Positions 11,601 through 23,953 of a stretch of DNA of 64,000 bases are shown here, piece after piece (the first letter of the stretch is position 1; each line of letters begins with the position of its first letter). The notes under the pieces were generated by a model. It saw only the letters and a program-made list of their open reading frames with translations. It ran no database searches and had not been told where the DNA came from. Made by a program: the position numbers and the translations under genes. The stretch comes from Quillaja saponaria (Eukaryota; Streptophyta; Magnoliopsida; Fabales; Quillajaceae), in NCBI GenBank assembly GCA_029379385.1, contig CM055605.1, forward strand, positions 18,635,001-18,699,000, in the 5' to 3' direction.

Positions 11601-14600
11601 ATTTCAAAACTATTCGGGGCTGCAGCCCCAAGATTGAATTTGGGTTTAGATCAAATCCACTCTAATACCATATAAAATATAAAGAGCGAGGAACAAAGAG
11701 TAATAGCTTGGATTATCCCAAGGGCCAAGACTACACCAGAACCTTATATTTATAATATGACACTTACATAAGACTTACTTATCTAAACAATGCAGGACTT
11801 AATATCCAACATAACTTAACACTAAATACATTCAAATACTCTCCCTCAAGTTAGAGCATATATATGCTCTAGCTTGTACAAATACAATCCAAGTATTAAG
11901 ACTCTCAACACTTCCCTCTAACAAAAAATTATATTAAGCTTCAGTCAACTCACTCCGTGCCTAAAAGAGAATGGCACAAACAACGCCTTGTTGTTCACAA
12001 CCAACATAAAATGCCACTTGGCAACAATTTCCTCCAAAGACTTCTCTGGTTAGAAAACAACATCAGGCAACTCTGGAATTGGTGATGTAAACAACAATGA
12101 GCAGAAAATGTTGAAAACTATCCAATCTTGAATGGAATGGGGGTTGTGTCAAAAGACTAAACAACCAACAAACATCAAGAGGAAACTTCAAACAATATCA
12201 AAAACTTTAAAACTATTTGGGGCTGCTGCCAAAGGTGAGAGGCGAGAGCCCTAATATTGAATTTAGCTTTAGATCAAACCCGCGTCATTAGTAAATGTGG
12301 TTGAATTTGATTACTAACCATGTTTCCGGAAAAAAGAAGAAAAATTATTGAGAGAATAAGTATGTATGAAGCAAAGGCCAAGGCTTCCATCCAATCAAAA
12401 GGAATAGAGTTCCAATTTTCCAAATGAATAATGACAAGCACAAAGCTAGAATAATAAGGCTTTCCAATCCCATTATCAGCCAAAGGAACCCAATTAACAT
12501 CAGCACTTTTTCTTTTTCTTTTTTCTAAATTTTTTAAATCAAGTTATCTATATAAAGTACATTTTCTTTCTTTTTTCTGTATTTTTTAAATCAAGTTATC
12601 TATATAAAGTACTACTGGCAGAGATGGTGACTTTACATATTAAACAAACAATACTTGCTCTAGTACTCAGAGAATAATCTTAAGGTATAAAGCTCCTACC
12701 ATGACTGACTCACAATTTAGGCCATGAAATTCTTCAGAAAATAGTGTTTTTATTTCAAAATAAGGATATATACCATAAGATAAATTCGCACTACATATCC
12801 TCAAATCAACTAGTGCCACAATTTCTTCCACAAGGTAAAAGCGGGACAAACAGTTTACTGGCATGAATTTACCTGGGATGAAGCTGTTTGATTTCTTCAG
12901 GATTGGCATGCAACCTTGTCATTATGTGCCGGACATACCTGAAACAAAATTGAGCCAAGTTTATATGAACAAAATAACCACATATAACTTATGAATTAAA
13001 TTTTGGAATCTTTGGAAGAATGATTCCTTTTTTTTAACTATTGGACAAAACCTCTATCTAAAAGAAAATCCAACATATATAAATAACAAAGACAGGATAA
13101 AATCAAATTTAAAATGAAGAACTCCCGTCTAAGAGCTGAAGAGAAATCTACTATCTGTATTCCTTTCAATAAAATGGAAAAACTGCATAAGACTTAAAAG
13201 ACCTTAATATAAGATCCCAAAATATGTGTAAGCTTAAGAATTCTTCCAGCAACCAGCACGAAGACTGTTCTTTGCTGTGTTTCAGAGATTAACATATAAC
13301 CCACTCTCGGATTTGAAGAAAACTATTATACAGACAGTTGAGTCTTGACTCTTGAGAGAGAGAGAGAGAGAGAGAGTAGATATAAACTTTGAGTTTTAGG
13401 TCTTGGTCTACAATAAGCATGTACTTCAAGCACTTAAAAGGTGTGAAAGAACTATTTCACCCAAAAGCTTAAGTTGTTAGATGTGGCCCCAGGAATAGGT
13501 TATGATCTCTTACACTCCCCCACACACATAAACCCATTAGGCTTGCATGGAGAATGCACATCATTCCTCTTGCCTTGTGCTGAAATTTAATTATTAGAAT
13601 AGGTGATGGCAAAAAACAAACTCCTGTCCATTTGGTCAGAGGCTTTGATACCATGTTAAAGGATCAACCCAAAAGCTTAAGTTGAGACTCCTGGAATAAG
13701 TTTTGATCTCTTACACAAGGTAAGTGATCTGCAATGACTCATTGGTTACTTATTCTTGAAATTTGAGATTTCGGCTTTGTCTTACTATATGAATTTCTTA
13801 GAAACATAGACAAAGCCATATATATCAGCACCTTGAATACTGTTCCAGTCTCTGATCTAATAATAGGACATACTATGTCACAGAACATTTCTTCTAGCCA
13901 AGAATCCATTTATTGAACTATGTCTTTTGTCCACCTTATCCACCCTATCAAACCATGATGGCTGTTTTAGTAGCTGATCCCAAACATTCTGTTTGTATAA
14001 TTAGTTTGTTCCTTTCATACAATCCCATTCATTTGTTGTTTGATCCAATGGTATCCAAGATATTCATCCATTTTGATTACTGACCTTGTCCTTTCCTAAA
14101 TGGTAGTTCTTATGAAACAAGGTACTTTAGTTAAGTCTTGGTATTCAGTTTGTAATTTACCACCATCTTTACCTCTCCAACATCCAAACTATTGGGTTCA
14201 ATAACCAATGAGAATTCTCATATCTACATTTCTTAAAATAGATGCGAAAAACTGCACAACAAGAGTCTTAAAAAACCTCACACATCTTGTCTCACAGCAC
14301 AGCAACTACATAAGTTTTATCGAAGACACCCATAAAAGTTCATTAAAAGGCCATATGCGAGTCAGTTAACTTTTTAAATGACTTGGAAGACAAGTGCATA
14401 CTGTAATTTAAAATCAACACGAGAACTAACATAATATATTTTGAAAGACCGGCTTCAAATAACTTTTGAGATCCAGAGAGCTTAATGTCTGACATGGTCG
14501 TGAAACCATTAACACCTTTTTCCCGCATGCTCTCACACTTTTACTCCTCCCAAATTTATTTTAGTAAGGTTAATTGTAGAATTATATGTATTAGCACCCA

Positions 14601-17600
14601 ACAGCCCAGTTTTCCTTCGATCTCCTCCCATTTTCCTTTTGCTTCCCCAAAAAAAGATAAAGTAATTTTCTCCTCCCATTTCTTTCCGTCATGAATCAAT
14701 CACCCCACTGTCACCTTTCCCAAACAGGGAGAAAATGTATAGAAAATTCAATGCATGTAAGCAGAGCAGCATTAATTATTATATATTATGCAGGAGACAC
14801 TGGTTGCAGAAAACATTTGCTGGAAGACTGGTTATTGAGAAGGAAGAACATACCTAATCTCAGAGTCCTTCCTTTCACGAGGGCTTACCTAAGAGGTGAG
14901 TTAGTGAGACAGAGATCAGAATATTTCTAACTTGCAAAATACAGATGAATAAAATTAGAAGTGCAAAGACCTTGAGTAGTTTACCTCACTACCATTCAGC
15001 ATTTGAATTTTCCCTAAACGTGCAACCAAAACAAATCTTGGAATACCACCTCTTCCAGGATCAGCTATTGGATTCTCAGAAAGCCTGATATCCTTTGGTG
15101 TAATTAAAGGGAAAGAAGAAAACATAAGTCAGAAATCACAAAAAAAAATCTTGTGCAAGAAAGAATAGAGTTACATGAAAAACCATTCAATAATGAAATT
15201 ATTGAAAACTGCGTTGTCTTTCATAGTTTCCTATTATTTATAACCTGTGTTCCTGCCAAGGTTGATCTACTGCAAATTGGGATACCGGAAAGCATGAAAA
15301 AAATTCTAACTTTTTCCTCATAAAGCCAATTACTCGTAAGATCTTTAATAGCCGTGAGGCAGTTTTTAATTTTCTATTAGGGGTAGAAGCATGAAAATTT
15401 TGGTATTAGCACTATTAAATTTTAAAATATAAAAAGATAATAACACAGAGATATACATGGTTCGACCATAAGTCTACTCCATTAGTGGAGAGACCATATA
15501 ATATTATGCTATGAATTACAAACATTCAACTCAACTCACTGTATACAATGGAGGAGCCTCTTATTTATGGGCACCACATCATAATCATGAACTACATGAT
15601 AATTATAATAAATAAATATTCATGATAATTTATGATATATTGTAGGATAAGATGATGATAATACAAATCATTTCAAACTCAAATTTGTCTTTATCCATAT
15701 CTCTTTATTCTATATGCTTTAACTCTTTAATACAATATTTTTTGTGATATATATATATATGGTTTAATCTCACATTCTCACTATCATTATATATACCTTC
15801 TCCTAAAAATATTCTTTTTTTTTTTTTTTTTTTACTTAAGTGCGCCTAGACAATAGAAGCCCTTATCACCTAGATGCACCCGGCGCTTTTTAAAACATTG
15901 ATGCAAGTGGTTATCTCTCATTTCCTCTTCAATAGTTGCAACCTTCACCTTCCTACGTATCTCCTTATTTTCTTATGCGAGTGTTGTTTCTTAACTACCC
16001 AGAATTTGGAACCATATAACATAGCCAGTCTTATGACCGTCCTATAGGCATTCCTTTGCGACATCAAGCGCCGCACAACCCCTCAGCACCCAGAGTCCTT
16101 TAGGGATCGACATAGGCTCAAACGTCTTGAATTCTATATAGTTATCTTCCAAATTCAGAATGCTTAAGGGCAATCTTTGCTAGCATATATGTTTAATACT
16201 TAATTTACATGATTATTTAAAAATAATGCAACACAAGCTACCTAATAGATCACATAAAATAGAACACACCCACTAATTTACACGATTCTCTTTGCATTTT
16301 GACATGCAAACCAAAGAAGCAAAGCAGAAGGAAAAAAAAATTAGAGAAGTAGGCATCATGTAAGACAAGATGATAAACTAAAGAAAAAAATATCAAGCCA
16401 AGAAGTCAGTGGTTCGAAGATCTGCGCGTTGAGAGGAAATACTAGCTAGAATGAAATTGAAAATTGAGAAATATTACATATCTGATCCACCAATTTCACA
16501 AGGACAATTTGACTTAATGCCCCTGAAGATGGATTCAGTGGATTATTAGTTTATTAGTTATCAAAATATGTTAATTGTACATAATCAGAAATTAAACATA
16601 TATAAAGCACAATAGTGATGCCAAAACACAAAACGTTACCACCAAGTTAGGAAATGAGTTTATCGAGTCAACAGAGGCCAGATTGTCAATGTTGTTACCT
16701 CCTGAAGAATATAATCGGTAAGCACCAAATCAGAAAGGCTTAACACAGCTAAGACAGGTAGGATGTTATCTAATGGAAGAACACAATATGTTACCTAGAA
16801 GGAGGCAACGCAAATTTTGGAATGGTTTATAGAATGTAGCTCCCGATTCAAAAGTACTATACTCATGCATACCACTGTCAGGATAAAAGATGCAGTTCAA
16901 ACTATTCTTGTTCAGATGAAGCTGCTCTAAACTGAAACCAAAGTGTAACGCAAATGAAAAGTAAGCAATTCAACAGAGATATAAGTTCAGATAAAACAAA
17001 AACATCATAAGATGGGGGAAGGAACAGAGATTGAAGGGAGGGGTAAATAAAGCAATGCAGGAAATGAAATTCATATGATGAATATTCATGGAAGAAAAAT
17101 GCAAACTTCTTTTACCATCTTAGCTGAGAGAGCTTTATAATTTCATCCCATTCAGCTATACAATTATCTTCCAAATTCAGAACCCGCAGAGAATCCAATC
17201 CTTGAACTACTGAGGATGAGGTCTGAATAGGAAAATGGAAATTGTAGGCTTTCATTAATATGCTAATAAGCTGTTTCAAAAGTTCAACAGGGAAAGGAAA
17301 CAAACACTAGAAAACCACTAACTAAACTTAAAAAGTGACAGACTAAGTACAAAAGAAGTATGATTATTCAATCCATTCCACATCACATGACTACCCAAAT
17401 TGATATTACCCAGATTCCTATCAGTGTCAAATTATTTCAAGATAGAAATAAGAAGAGAAAAAAAAAAAACTGCAAGGGGCAAAAGAACATGTTATTTCAA
17501 ACTAGAACAGCCATTACAGTTTTTTTGTTATGTATGTAAAATGCATTAAGTCCACATCAGAATACCTAACCAGTGTACAGAGGTTGAATACAATTAGGCA

Positions 17601-20600
17601 AACCAACTTCAACAAGAAAAAAACAGAAGAAAGGATAACCAAAGATACATATGATTAGAAAATTCTGAAACTCAGCACTTCAATTGATTCAAAAGAACAA
17701 AAATAAAGAATTGTGAGCTAAAAACTTTGTCCTTCACTCATGCATAAAGCTTTCATAAATCCGAAATCACCATATCTTTCTTCTCAGCCAAATGATCAAT
17801 ACAAGACAAGAAAGAATAGTAAGCTACAAGATGAGGGGGAGAACCTATTAGAGATCCTCAGAAGCAAAAAAGATCCTTCACAGATTTAGGTATGACCAGA
17901 AAAGAAAAGAAAAAAAAAGAAGTATCTCAATACATACTTGATACTCGAATATAATACTTTTCCATCAGATTTACATGACACAAATACAAATAACAGCAAT
18001 TCTCCCGTTTTCTAAGATTCTCCGTTGGCAAATTACTACCCAAAGCAGCTGTTCACAAAAAAAATATAAAAGATAAAAGATGTAGAGACATTAAAACATA
18101 CTTTTCCAAGTCCTGATTCCCTATTATATAGCTTCAAATGAAACCTTCCTACATTAGAGATCCTTTCCTATTTAACTACTGACACAATTATACAAAATAT
18201 CATCATCAACTCCAACATCTGTGAGCCCAAAAAGAATATTAAAAAAATCACTAACACCACCTCCCAATCATCTAGAGATCTATTAGAAGTAACATAGACA
18301 ACTTCTCATAGTCTTTGTTTTACACCCTAGGTGTTTCTCTGGTTTTCCCTTTCCAATACTATATAAATATTAGATAGTATTATTCTAGTTAGTTGAGAGG
18401 TCACACTCAATATTGAGATCTTAACTAAGATTAGTGACGGGTCAACAAGACCGAATTGTAAGATTGAAAGATCCTACAAATTTGGCAAAATATTTTTAAG
18501 ATATACTTATAATTAAGTCACGATGATATATAAATAAGCAATGATAATACCCACATATTTACTCCCCACAGGCCATAATATAATGAGATCGTGGCTTCAT
18601 GCAGGGAAACAAGAATTCATGACAGAATCAGGAGTTGAGCAGCAAAAGCAGAGGGTGATTCTTCTTGCTCTCTTATACCATGCGGATGCACATACCCATT
18701 GCCGCCTTCACTCAGTCTAAATTGATCAACAAGGAATGAGAAGAAATTTAAAAAAGCAATGATATGTCAAAGGTTATCTCCAGTTGTTTTAAAGATTTCT
18801 GAAGGTTGAGAAGAAAATTCTGCAGGAACTTGTTTGGTTTACCACCAGAAACTTTCTGGATTGTGTTGATGCTCATAAAATATGCTTCTTGTCGTTGTTG
18901 ATGCAGGCAAGAAAGTATAGTTTTACAAGATCCACCAGAAATTACATGAAATCAGTAACAATACACGAAAACCTTACTAACAATACGGATTATTATTTTA
19001 AGCACTAAATTCCTTTGGAAATCTGATGTAGTTCACTAACAATACATGAAAACCTTATTTTTGAAGAAATTAAAAGAAATAAGCAGATTATTATTCTAAG
19101 CACTAAATTCCCTTGGAAATCTGATGCAGTTCACTAACAATACACGAAAGCCTTACTTTTTAAACAATCATTATATAGTTCAGATTAAGGACAGAAAATT
19201 CTGTATAAAGCTAGATGTAAAACAGAAAGCACCTTTAATAGCCTTCAAAGTTTTGACCTTGAGTAACCGTTTCTATGGTCTGCGTGAATCTATAATGCTT
19301 GTGGTACCTCATTTATCCTTGGGCTATAAGTTACTTAAATAAAATAAAAATGTTCCAAATTGAAGATTTTTGTCAGTAAAGGTTTTAGGAATATAAATTC
19401 TCAATCAGTCAATTAAATGGAACATGTCAATGAGAATCCATTGGTACAGATTTTTAGAACCCCAAAGGACCTGTAGTATAATAGTTCCTTCACAGCAAAA
19501 TCATATTTGTCTATATTAAAATTTAAAAAAGCAACTTTACACAAGGGTTAAATTGCAGAATATCAAACAAGCATCATTGAGTGTAAAGTAACATACCATT
19601 ATTCTGCTTATATTATTTCCCAGCAGATGTAGCTCTTCAATAGCTGGCAATGATAGTTTAAGCACATCCACCTGCCTTAGCAGAAAACACTGTTTTTAAA
19701 AATTCTAATCAAAATAAAAGTGACAATATGAAAAGTGCATAAATTAAGAAAAGGAAATAAATGGGCACCTGTTCCCAATCTATGCCTGTATAGTTTAACA
19801 CTAGAACACGAATGCTCTTCAACGTTGGAAGCCCAGATATACATTGTGACATTACATTGTTAGATAAGTTGAGAGTTGCAAGAGCTGGCAACTGTCCGCA
19901 AATTGTACCAACATCCTTTAAAAGACAAATAGGAAAAGATCAATTTAAATGAGAGAAAAACTTGGAGCTTCTATAGTTGCAGAGAAATTTTACGTACAAC
20001 CATCACATGTTTTAACTAAAATTAAGATTTCCCAACTAGTTGATCTTTAATGGATCGTGGAAACCACTCTCAATAAGTTTTCCAATGGCTGCTACTTAAC
20101 ACCCATTTGCAAATTTAAAGAAATATGAAATAGAAGAGAAATCATTTTTATGCCACCAGATTTTCTTTGATAAGATGGTACTCTGGGCTACTCATTCTTA
20201 ATAATATTTATTTTCTTATCCAGGAAAGAAAAACCATTATGCAGGTGAAATCATTTCTCACCCTAAATTAGTAATTGTCAAACCATTTTGTTATTTGACT
20301 TCATACGCTACAAGGTGTTCTCTTTATTGGAGAAAATTGGATAGCATGGTATCCAAAGTTAATGGTAATCATGATATTAATGGTAATAACTGTAACATTA
20401 ACAATATGCAGTTCCCAAAGTTATTTGACGACATAATAGGAAAAGCTGCTCCTTGTATAGGCCTTTAACATAATAAACTTGGACAGAACAAATCACATAT
20501 GATGAGAGGCAAATAGAATGCAAAGTGTGACATATTCAATCACATCTTCTTCTTCTTCTCTTTTTTCTTTTTTTCTTTTTTTTTTTTCCTCCTTTTATGT

Positions 20601-23600
20601 CTGTGCCCATTTGAGAATTAATGCCAATATCTCCCATTCATAATGAATTAATCTTACCAATGATGTTCATGTATAAAGAACACACAAAAAAAAAAAAAGG
20701 AAAAAGCAATAGAAAGTACTGAATCAAAGCTAGTGAAATCAAGGTAAGGAGACACAAAACAAAATTGCACAACATTGACATCCTAACAAGTCTCCAAAGG
20801 AAAACCCAAAAATATGAATGGACTAAAGCTACATGCATACAACTTCCTCACACAAGATAAAATCATAATTAAGTGATAAATTTCTGCAAGGTGATTGTGA
20901 TAGCTCAGATATAAATTATCAATCACTTTACAAGGATTTATCACTTAGTTCACATGAATTTATCATTGTTTGAGAACGTTGTGTGCCTGTAGCATTATTC
21001 TATAGGAATATTATATATGTGTCTGTTACATTCTTGGAGTATATGCAATAAATTCAGAATCTGACAACTGAATTTCAAACAACTTTTTCTAGTTACAGGT
21101 ATCACGCGTTATGGCATGTCTTAATCAGAACATAGATGTATGCACTCAACATAGCAGCCTTGGCCAGTAGCAAAAGGTGCACAACGGTTATTTGCAAACA
21201 TACCTTCCAATCTGAAAGCAAATTCCCTGTCAAGTCAAGTTCTTTTACATCTGCAATTAAATTAGTTACAAGAATTCCTTAATGTAAATCCAGATGCGGA
21301 TATCCAAACAAAATAAAAGGACAACTTGAATAAATTTGATTTGTTTGCTGGTTACTGGAAAGTGGACAACCAAGAAATAAGAGAGAGAGAGAGGTTCCCT
21401 TGGAGTCAGGTCTCTAAATATTGCCACATTTAAAATACTTAACTGAAAATTGCAGAATAGTCTTAGTGCATAGGTGTGAGTCAATAGCACATTGAAAAGT
21501 ATCAACAAAGAACAAATTATATTATCTAGCTTATAACCTTGCTGGAAATGTAATTAAAAGAAAAAGAAAAAAAAAAAAAAAAAGTGTAATACAAAACAAA
21601 CATAAACAGAGCAACCTAGAGAAAAATACAATGCCACCAAATAAACATCCCCCCACCAAAAAAAAAAAAAAAAAAAGGTAGAATTATGTGTTTCACAAAA
21701 CCACGCAGTGCTTATGCTACTGTGACATTCTTGCTTATAATGGAGACTACTTTATAATCTCATATACATAGAGAAGCCCAATGTAAAGCATATTATTGAT
21801 AATGCCACCTTCAATATGCACGCTTGCTAATTTAGAAACCTATTTGTGCTCACTTATGCCTGTCCTTTATTTTCTTTTTCGTTGTTCTTGTTTAAGTACA
21901 TTTATTCTTGTCCTTTTCTTGTACTCTCTCCATCCCATTTTATGTTTCTTGATAGTATTTGCAGAATTTAATGAGGTTTCTTATTTTATTGAAGAAAGGC
22001 AATAGCTAACACATCTTCATTCGCCCTTCACTATTTTACTTTCAGTGAAACATATGGGTCCAAATTGGAAATTGTACTAATCAAAGAGGAAAAGTTCAAA
22101 TTTCAAAATAAGACATACAACTTGGGATATCACAAAAAGGAAAACAAGACTCATCAAATGGGACAGATAGAATATAAAATATAAATTCCAAAGTAAATGC
22201 TGATCAACATGTAGAATACTTTATCTGTTCTTAAAAAGCATGGATGCCAACTCTACAACTACGATTTAGGTCAGAATGTTATATATGCATTCTAACTTAT
22301 CAAAAAAAAAAACTTGCATGTTCAATTAAATGAAGACTAGAAGATCTTGATTCATACTTACTTGGTATTGTAGTACTGATATGGCATGGAAGTCCTGGGG
22401 AACTAACAGCCATATATGACAATGATGCACTAGTCAATTCCTCAAATCGACTTAGCTTATCTTGAATTTTATCTTTCCCCACAAACTGAACTGATACACG
22501 CTTGTTGCTTGCAGAAAGGACATACATTTCATCTGTAATAAATCAACAACGAAAAAAAAAAATATTGCTTTCAGGGTATTATATAATAAATAGATATAAA
22601 TGAACCATCTAGAGAAAACGGTTTATAGAAAACAGGAATTTATCAAGATAGAAACGAAGTACAGAGAAGAGGGCAAGAAGTCCTTCTACACAAAACAGGT
22701 TGAAAAAGGCGAGCTTAAAACAAAAGGACTAGCCAATCATGTAGCATATCAACTAAAGAAACACCCTGAAATGCTTCCAAAGCAAAGCACCAAAGAGAAA
22801 CATGGAAAACAATCTTATATGAGTGGGAGATGAAAATCACGAAAGTTCCTCGTATTGTGTTTGAACCACGCTCCCCAAAACATAACAAAGAAAGCACATT
22901 TCCACAAACGCTTATCATCCTTATTCCTCCCAGAACTTTGTAAACAAGTCATCAAAAGATCATGCAGGGAGCTGGGGATTTGGGAAGACCCAAGGACTAC
23001 TGAAAAAAAAAAATCAAAAAGCCTATACTAAAAATTCCCCCAAAGGAACAATGACGAAAGAGATTTTCATTGGTCTCATTATGCTGGAAACACATCACAC
23101 AAATATCAAGGAGTAATGTCTTGGGAGATCTTCGCAGCTGCATCAAGTTATTAGTATTGACACTATTAAGAATTATAGTCCAAACAAAAGCCTTAACCTT
23201 AGATGGAATCTTAGCCTTCCAAATAAATATATGAAAGAGGAAGAAGGAAGGACTTGAACCTCAAACAAGGAGAAGCAACAGACCAAACCCACCTATTACG
23301 GATATCACAGAAGCCGCAAAGTGCAAGAGTGTCTAACAGGCTAGTAGATCAGAAACTTTCCTTTCATTTAGACCCCTATGACAAATATGAATTTAACAGA
23401 ATACCGTTCAACTATTTCCCGGAAGGGAAGAAGTTTTCTAACATGATATATTAGTCAATATTAGAGTGCAGACAGGTTCATAATATTTCAAATTATCACA
23501 CACCAAATTAAGAAATTCCGCATTCAGTTTAATGTGGAGGGATTATGAAAGCATTTTGTCTCTCACTGTTGACTGCACTGCTTTTTCACTATTCTCCAGC

Positions 23601-23953
23601 AAACAAATATATGTAAGTATAACTTGATGGATCTACAACATAGACAGACACGTACCCTCTTCTTCTTTAGTCGAGTACCCGCGGTATCTGATCTCAAGAG
23701 CTTCCAGCAATGAAATGCCTGGGCTCAAATTCTGGGTTCGAACAAAAGACCCAGACTTTTCGGATTTAGCCTGAAAGTAACGGACTCCATTGATGGAGCC
23801 ATCGTGTTTGCCTTCTCCGTTATACCAGTCGACTCCAACCCATTTGCCCGAATAGCCTTGTACAGGCCCTACATACCTCACTGTCCCAATTCGTCGAGGA
23901 TCACCAGACGAGTGTACTCGCTGGCCTAATTTGAACTCGGAGCAATCCTGCAT
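5612..23953 (-). CDS. TFCE: Tubulin-folding cofactor E (TFCE / PFIFFERLING type)
   Basis: Chaperone that acts with cofactors C and D to assemble alpha/beta-tubulin heterodimers in the cytosol. Fifteen exons (minus): 23656-23953, 22362-22532, 21204-21250, 19769-19915, 19597-19671, 17116-17222, 16795-16931, 16640-16701, 14985-15092, 14854-14888, 12873-12938, 6467-6558, 6307-6383, 6150-6227, 5612-5710. They sum to 1599 nt (532 aa plus stop), every junction phase agrees, and the length fits the plant family (about 530 aa). Domains: CAP-Gly near residues 9-72 (GTVRYVGPVQGYSGKWVGVD, GEGKHDGSING); leucine-rich repeats about 155-360 (VKELDLTGNLLSDW, LATLNLSNNVMS, LRVLNLEDNCIAEWDEI, LRCLLLGGNNIDNLASV, DIRLSENPIADPGRGG); cap segment ERKDSEIRYVRHIMTRLHAN; C-terminal ubiquitin-like domain about 449-532 (ITLKCVAASIGEKAPLTKKL, VGKLKFLCESFFKLKSIKP, LIDLGIGNGSTILVDEES). 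No disabling change seen. Large introns carry transposons (separate entries). The donor at 6306 (GTTATA) is weak. The donor at 6466 is the second of two overlapping GTs, chosen because it alone keeps the frame. Confidence 0.95.
7860..8165. repeat. Tandem duplication, unit about 155 bp, AT-rich
   Basis: Two adjacent diverged copies, about 7865-8020 and 8021-8160. Each runs from TTCAAATATTCRATTTTTTT through AAGGGAAAT, a poly-A stretch and TTTTTAATAAAAATATA to a shared tail ATATCAAATCCAATAATATATTATC. It lies in intron 11 of the cofactor E gene. Confidence 0.8.
11050..12290 (-). mobile_element. TRIM-type LTR retrotransposon array (LTR-internal-LTR-internal)
   Basis: Small non-coding element in tandem, in intron 11 of cofactor E. 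LTR 1 spans about 11050-11207, starts TGTAAAATATATAG and ends ACTCTAACA. It is followed by ATCCCCCTCAAG, which on the minus strand is a polypurine tract next to the LTR. The internal region (about 450 bp) has no ORF and ends at 11657-11670 with CCACTCTAATACCA, on the minus strand TGGTATTAGAGTGG, an initiator-Met-tRNA primer-binding site. LTR 2 starts directly at 11671 (TATAAAATATAAAGAG) and ends about 11836. A second internal region follows to about 12290, where the primer site is eroded (CCGCGTCATTAG) and no third LTR is visible. The two LTRs are clearly alike but diverged. Confidence 0.82.
12503..12612. repeat. Tandem duplication, unit about 55 bp
   Basis: TTTTTTAAATCAAGTTATCT followed by ATATAAAGTAC occurs twice in succession (ends near 12560 and 12612), each preceded by a TTTCTTTTTTCT-type pyrimidine run. 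Intron 11 of cofactor E, about 260 bp downstream of exon 12873-12938 on the transcribed strand. Confidence 0.85.
13445..13716 (-). mobile_element. Second, very small TRIM (about 270 bp)
   Basis: In intron 10 of cofactor E. Left LTR about 13445-13515 and right LTR 13654-13716 share CCCAAAAGCTTAAGTTG and ATCTCTTACAC. Reading the minus strand, the right copy starts TGTAAGAGATC and ends CTTTAACA. The left LTR is followed on the plus strand by CTCCCCCAC (polypurine tract in reverse), and the right LTR is preceded directly by GGCTTTGATACCA (13641-13653), the reverse of a TGGTATCAAAGCC primer-binding site for initiator tRNA-Met. The internal part is only about 140 bp and has no coding capacity. Confidence 0.78.
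15940..16130 (-). mobile_element. LINE reverse-transcriptase scrap
   Basis: Reverse complement reads, near 15975-16075, RNAYRTVIRLAMLYGSKFW and VVKKQHSHKK, which matches the plant LINE block (R)PAMLYGSECWVVKKQH. Only this block is recognisable. It lies in intron 8 of cofactor E. The flank around 15840-15900 (GCGCCTAG, then TTTAAAACATTG) also looks repeat-derived. Confidence 0.65.
18953..19165. repeat. Tandem repeat, about 2.3 diverged copies, unit 80-100 bp
   Basis: The start word CASTAACAATACAYGAAARCCTTA occurs at about 18953, 19033 and 19132. The shared tail (AAGCACTAAATTC, then TGGAAATCTGATG and AGTT) ends copies one and two. Copy two has an extra stretch (TTTTTGAAGAAATTAAAAG). Intron 5 of cofactor E. 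Confidence 0.85.
22600..23230 (-). mobile_element. LINE C-terminal (zf-RVT region) fragment
   Basis: The reverse complement from about 23225 reads IWKAKIPSKVKAFVWTIILN and SVNTNNLMQLRR, then a cysteine/histidine block (DICVMCFQHNETNE), and ends near 22720 with VSLWCFALEAFQGVSLVDML and HDW. This is the order of a plant L1-type LINE: zf-RVT zinc-finger region, then the SLWC...F.G....DW tail. Frames are broken. It sits in intron 1 of cofactor E. Confidence 0.75.

Noticed and set aside
12667..12909. Minus ORF containing FSEEFHGLN, at first taken for the missing cofactor E exon
   Set aside because: Phases and acceptor do not fit. The true exon is at 6467-6558 (FLELKNFYGIEDERPSSGTA) and joins in frame on both sides.
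14691..14930. 79-codon plus-strand ORF
   Set aside because: It is antisense to cofactor E exon 14854-14888 and to intron sequence, with no domain.
15459..15480. GGTTCGACCATAAG as a possible tRNA T-arm
   Set aside because: No matching A box or cloverleaf around it.
21796..22005. 69-codon plus ORF in cofactor E intron 2
   Set aside because: Hydrophobic by T-rich composition, and antisense to an intron.
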